A stretch of 64,000 bases of DNA from Archilochus colubris. Lineage: Eukaryota > Chordata > Aves > Apodiformes > Trochilidae. The position numbers and the translations under genes were made by a program. Below are positions 62,834-64,000 of this stretch, in pieces (the stretch's first letter is position 1; every line of letters begins with the position of its first letter). Under the pieces are notes generated by a model. That model worked only from the letters and a program-made list of their open reading frames with translations, was not told the origin of the DNA and made no database searches. The stretch covers positions 8,135,127 through 8,199,126 of the forward strand of contig CM041092.1 in the NCBI GenBank assembly GCA_023079485.1, written 5' to 3'.

Positions 62834-64000
62834 TAGGTAATCTAGTTATACCAGAGCAGTTTTCTGGTGGACAAATTAGTAATGATGATTTGAGAGAGTA
62901 TTAAATAAAAGAACCACAGACAATAATCACCTGATTACATCTTTACCGGAAGAGTAGTGAAAAGTTCTTTCAATAATAGTTCTAAAAGCATTTTACATTG
63001 ACAACCTATAATTATAAGGGAAAGTATTTTTACTGCATTTTACCATGTATTTTTTTGACATAATGGCAAACTGATTTCCTGTGTTCAGTCCTTCCAGTGA
63101 AGAAATAATCTTTTCTGAGTGTGTAATTTGAATTCAAATGAATTAAAACCTTTATACTCAGCTTGTATAGAATGTGAGTGATAACTTAAGAAAAATACAG
63201 CTTTGTGACACACTGATTACTTTTGTAAAGATAGGAGCCTATTCTGCCTTTGATGAGTATGTCTAACTTCCATTAGTGCTAATGGGAGTTATGTGCATTT
63301 ATGCTTTGAAGAGTCTACACTCCAATTAATTATAACACTTTAAAGAAAATGTGAGATGTTATTGAAGGAAGGGATTATTTGGTGTTGAATTTTTTTATCC
63401 TGAATTTCTTCCTGGTTCCTTCTCCTTTTGGGAATGATTTGCTGTTGAGTGACATATTGTCATGAAATCTTATAAATACTGGTATAATGTTTAGTTGAAA
63501 TTACATTGTGCCATAAAGATAGTGAAAACCATCTCACATCTAGTTCTTAGTTATCCAGTCTATCTCCTGTCAGTCTCCTTTTTTCTCTGTTTACCCTTAG
63601 CTGACAGCTGAATAACTGTTCCATTAAGTTATCAATTCCAAGGTTAATCTCAGATCAAATTTTGTGTAACTGAAGTTAAGACAGATAACTGAGCTGTGTT
63701 CCTTGTGCCTTTCCTTAATTTCCCTGTTGTGAGCATGAGCTGATGAGCAGTAGAAAAGAGATGAATTGTCCCTGGATCCTGTGCTTCAAAGCAGATTGCA
63801 AACAGGAAACATCACCTGAGAAAAGGCTTGAATACCTTTGAGGAAAACAAAGCTGAGTGGCCATTGCTTGTAGTCATACTGAAGGTGATACAGATGCAGT
63901 AGGTTGATGTGGAAACTAAAAGCACTTAAAAGATTTGCTCTTTAAACAAATCCTTAAGTGTAAAAGCTCAGTACAAAGTGAGAGATAGTGAATCACTTTG
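62834..64000. other. Intronic sequence with no recognised gene
   Basis: AT-rich tail of the window in the DPP10 intron; nothing recognised. Confidence 0.6.

Larger units (their letters stand above)
50866..64000 (+). other. DPP10: DPP10 intron downstream of the stalk exon (partial)
   Basis: This intron starts with GTAACT. I looked for the next DPP10 coding exon, expected to begin by completing a codon after one base, and did not recognise it, so the intron runs past the window end. It is AT-rich with many short homopolymer runs. Recognisable content is limited to a TGTGATT motif cluster near 59.1 kb, a short TTG repeat near 62.23 kb and an old CR1 fragment near 62.7 kb. Confidence 0.82.

Overview
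This is vertebrate, almost certainly avian, nuclear DNA. It is AT-rich and nearly all non-coding. It carries at least eleven CR1 LINE fragments, and the better preserved ones end in the ATTCTATG-type 3' repeats typical of bird CR1. The subfamily of the two largest copies (974-1778 and 32944-33840) is, from memory, common in Neoaves, so a neoavian bird is likely; the species cannot be told.

The one gene recognised is DPP10 (inactive dipeptidyl peptidase 10, a Kv4 potassium-channel auxiliary subunit), read on the + strand. Two coding exons are clear. Exon 43012-43126 encodes the end of the cytoplasmic tail and the single transmembrane helix. Exon 50770-50865 encodes the start of the extracellular stalk. 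Both have canonical AG/GT splice sites and their phases fit: the first ends one base into an Asp codon that the second completes. Everything else is intron: more than 43 kb upstream of the transmembrane exon, 7,643 bp between the exons, and more than 13 kb downstream.

Layout. 1-43011: long 5' intron with CR1 copies near 1, 4.8, 15.7, 17.5, 18.8, 22.8, 23.4, 27.8 and 33 kb, a 107-base pure pyrimidine run near 4.2 kb, several simple repeats, a few segments with clustered short motifs, and a GC-richer patch at 41.1-41.4 kb. 43127-50769: intron with an old degenerate CR1, an unassigned segment and a younger CR1 (48.2-49.7 kb). 50866-64000: intron with one old CR1 near 62.7 kb and a cluster of TGTGATT repeats near 59.1 kb.

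I found no RNA genes, CRISPR, prokaryotic operons, endogenous virus genes or CpG-island promoter, and no undescribed multi-gene system. The open frames of 60-194 codons outside CR1 look like chance frames. The items worth a second look are non-coding: the pyrimidine tract, the inverted CR1 pair, small palindromic or repeated motif clusters, and the missing first exon of DPP10.
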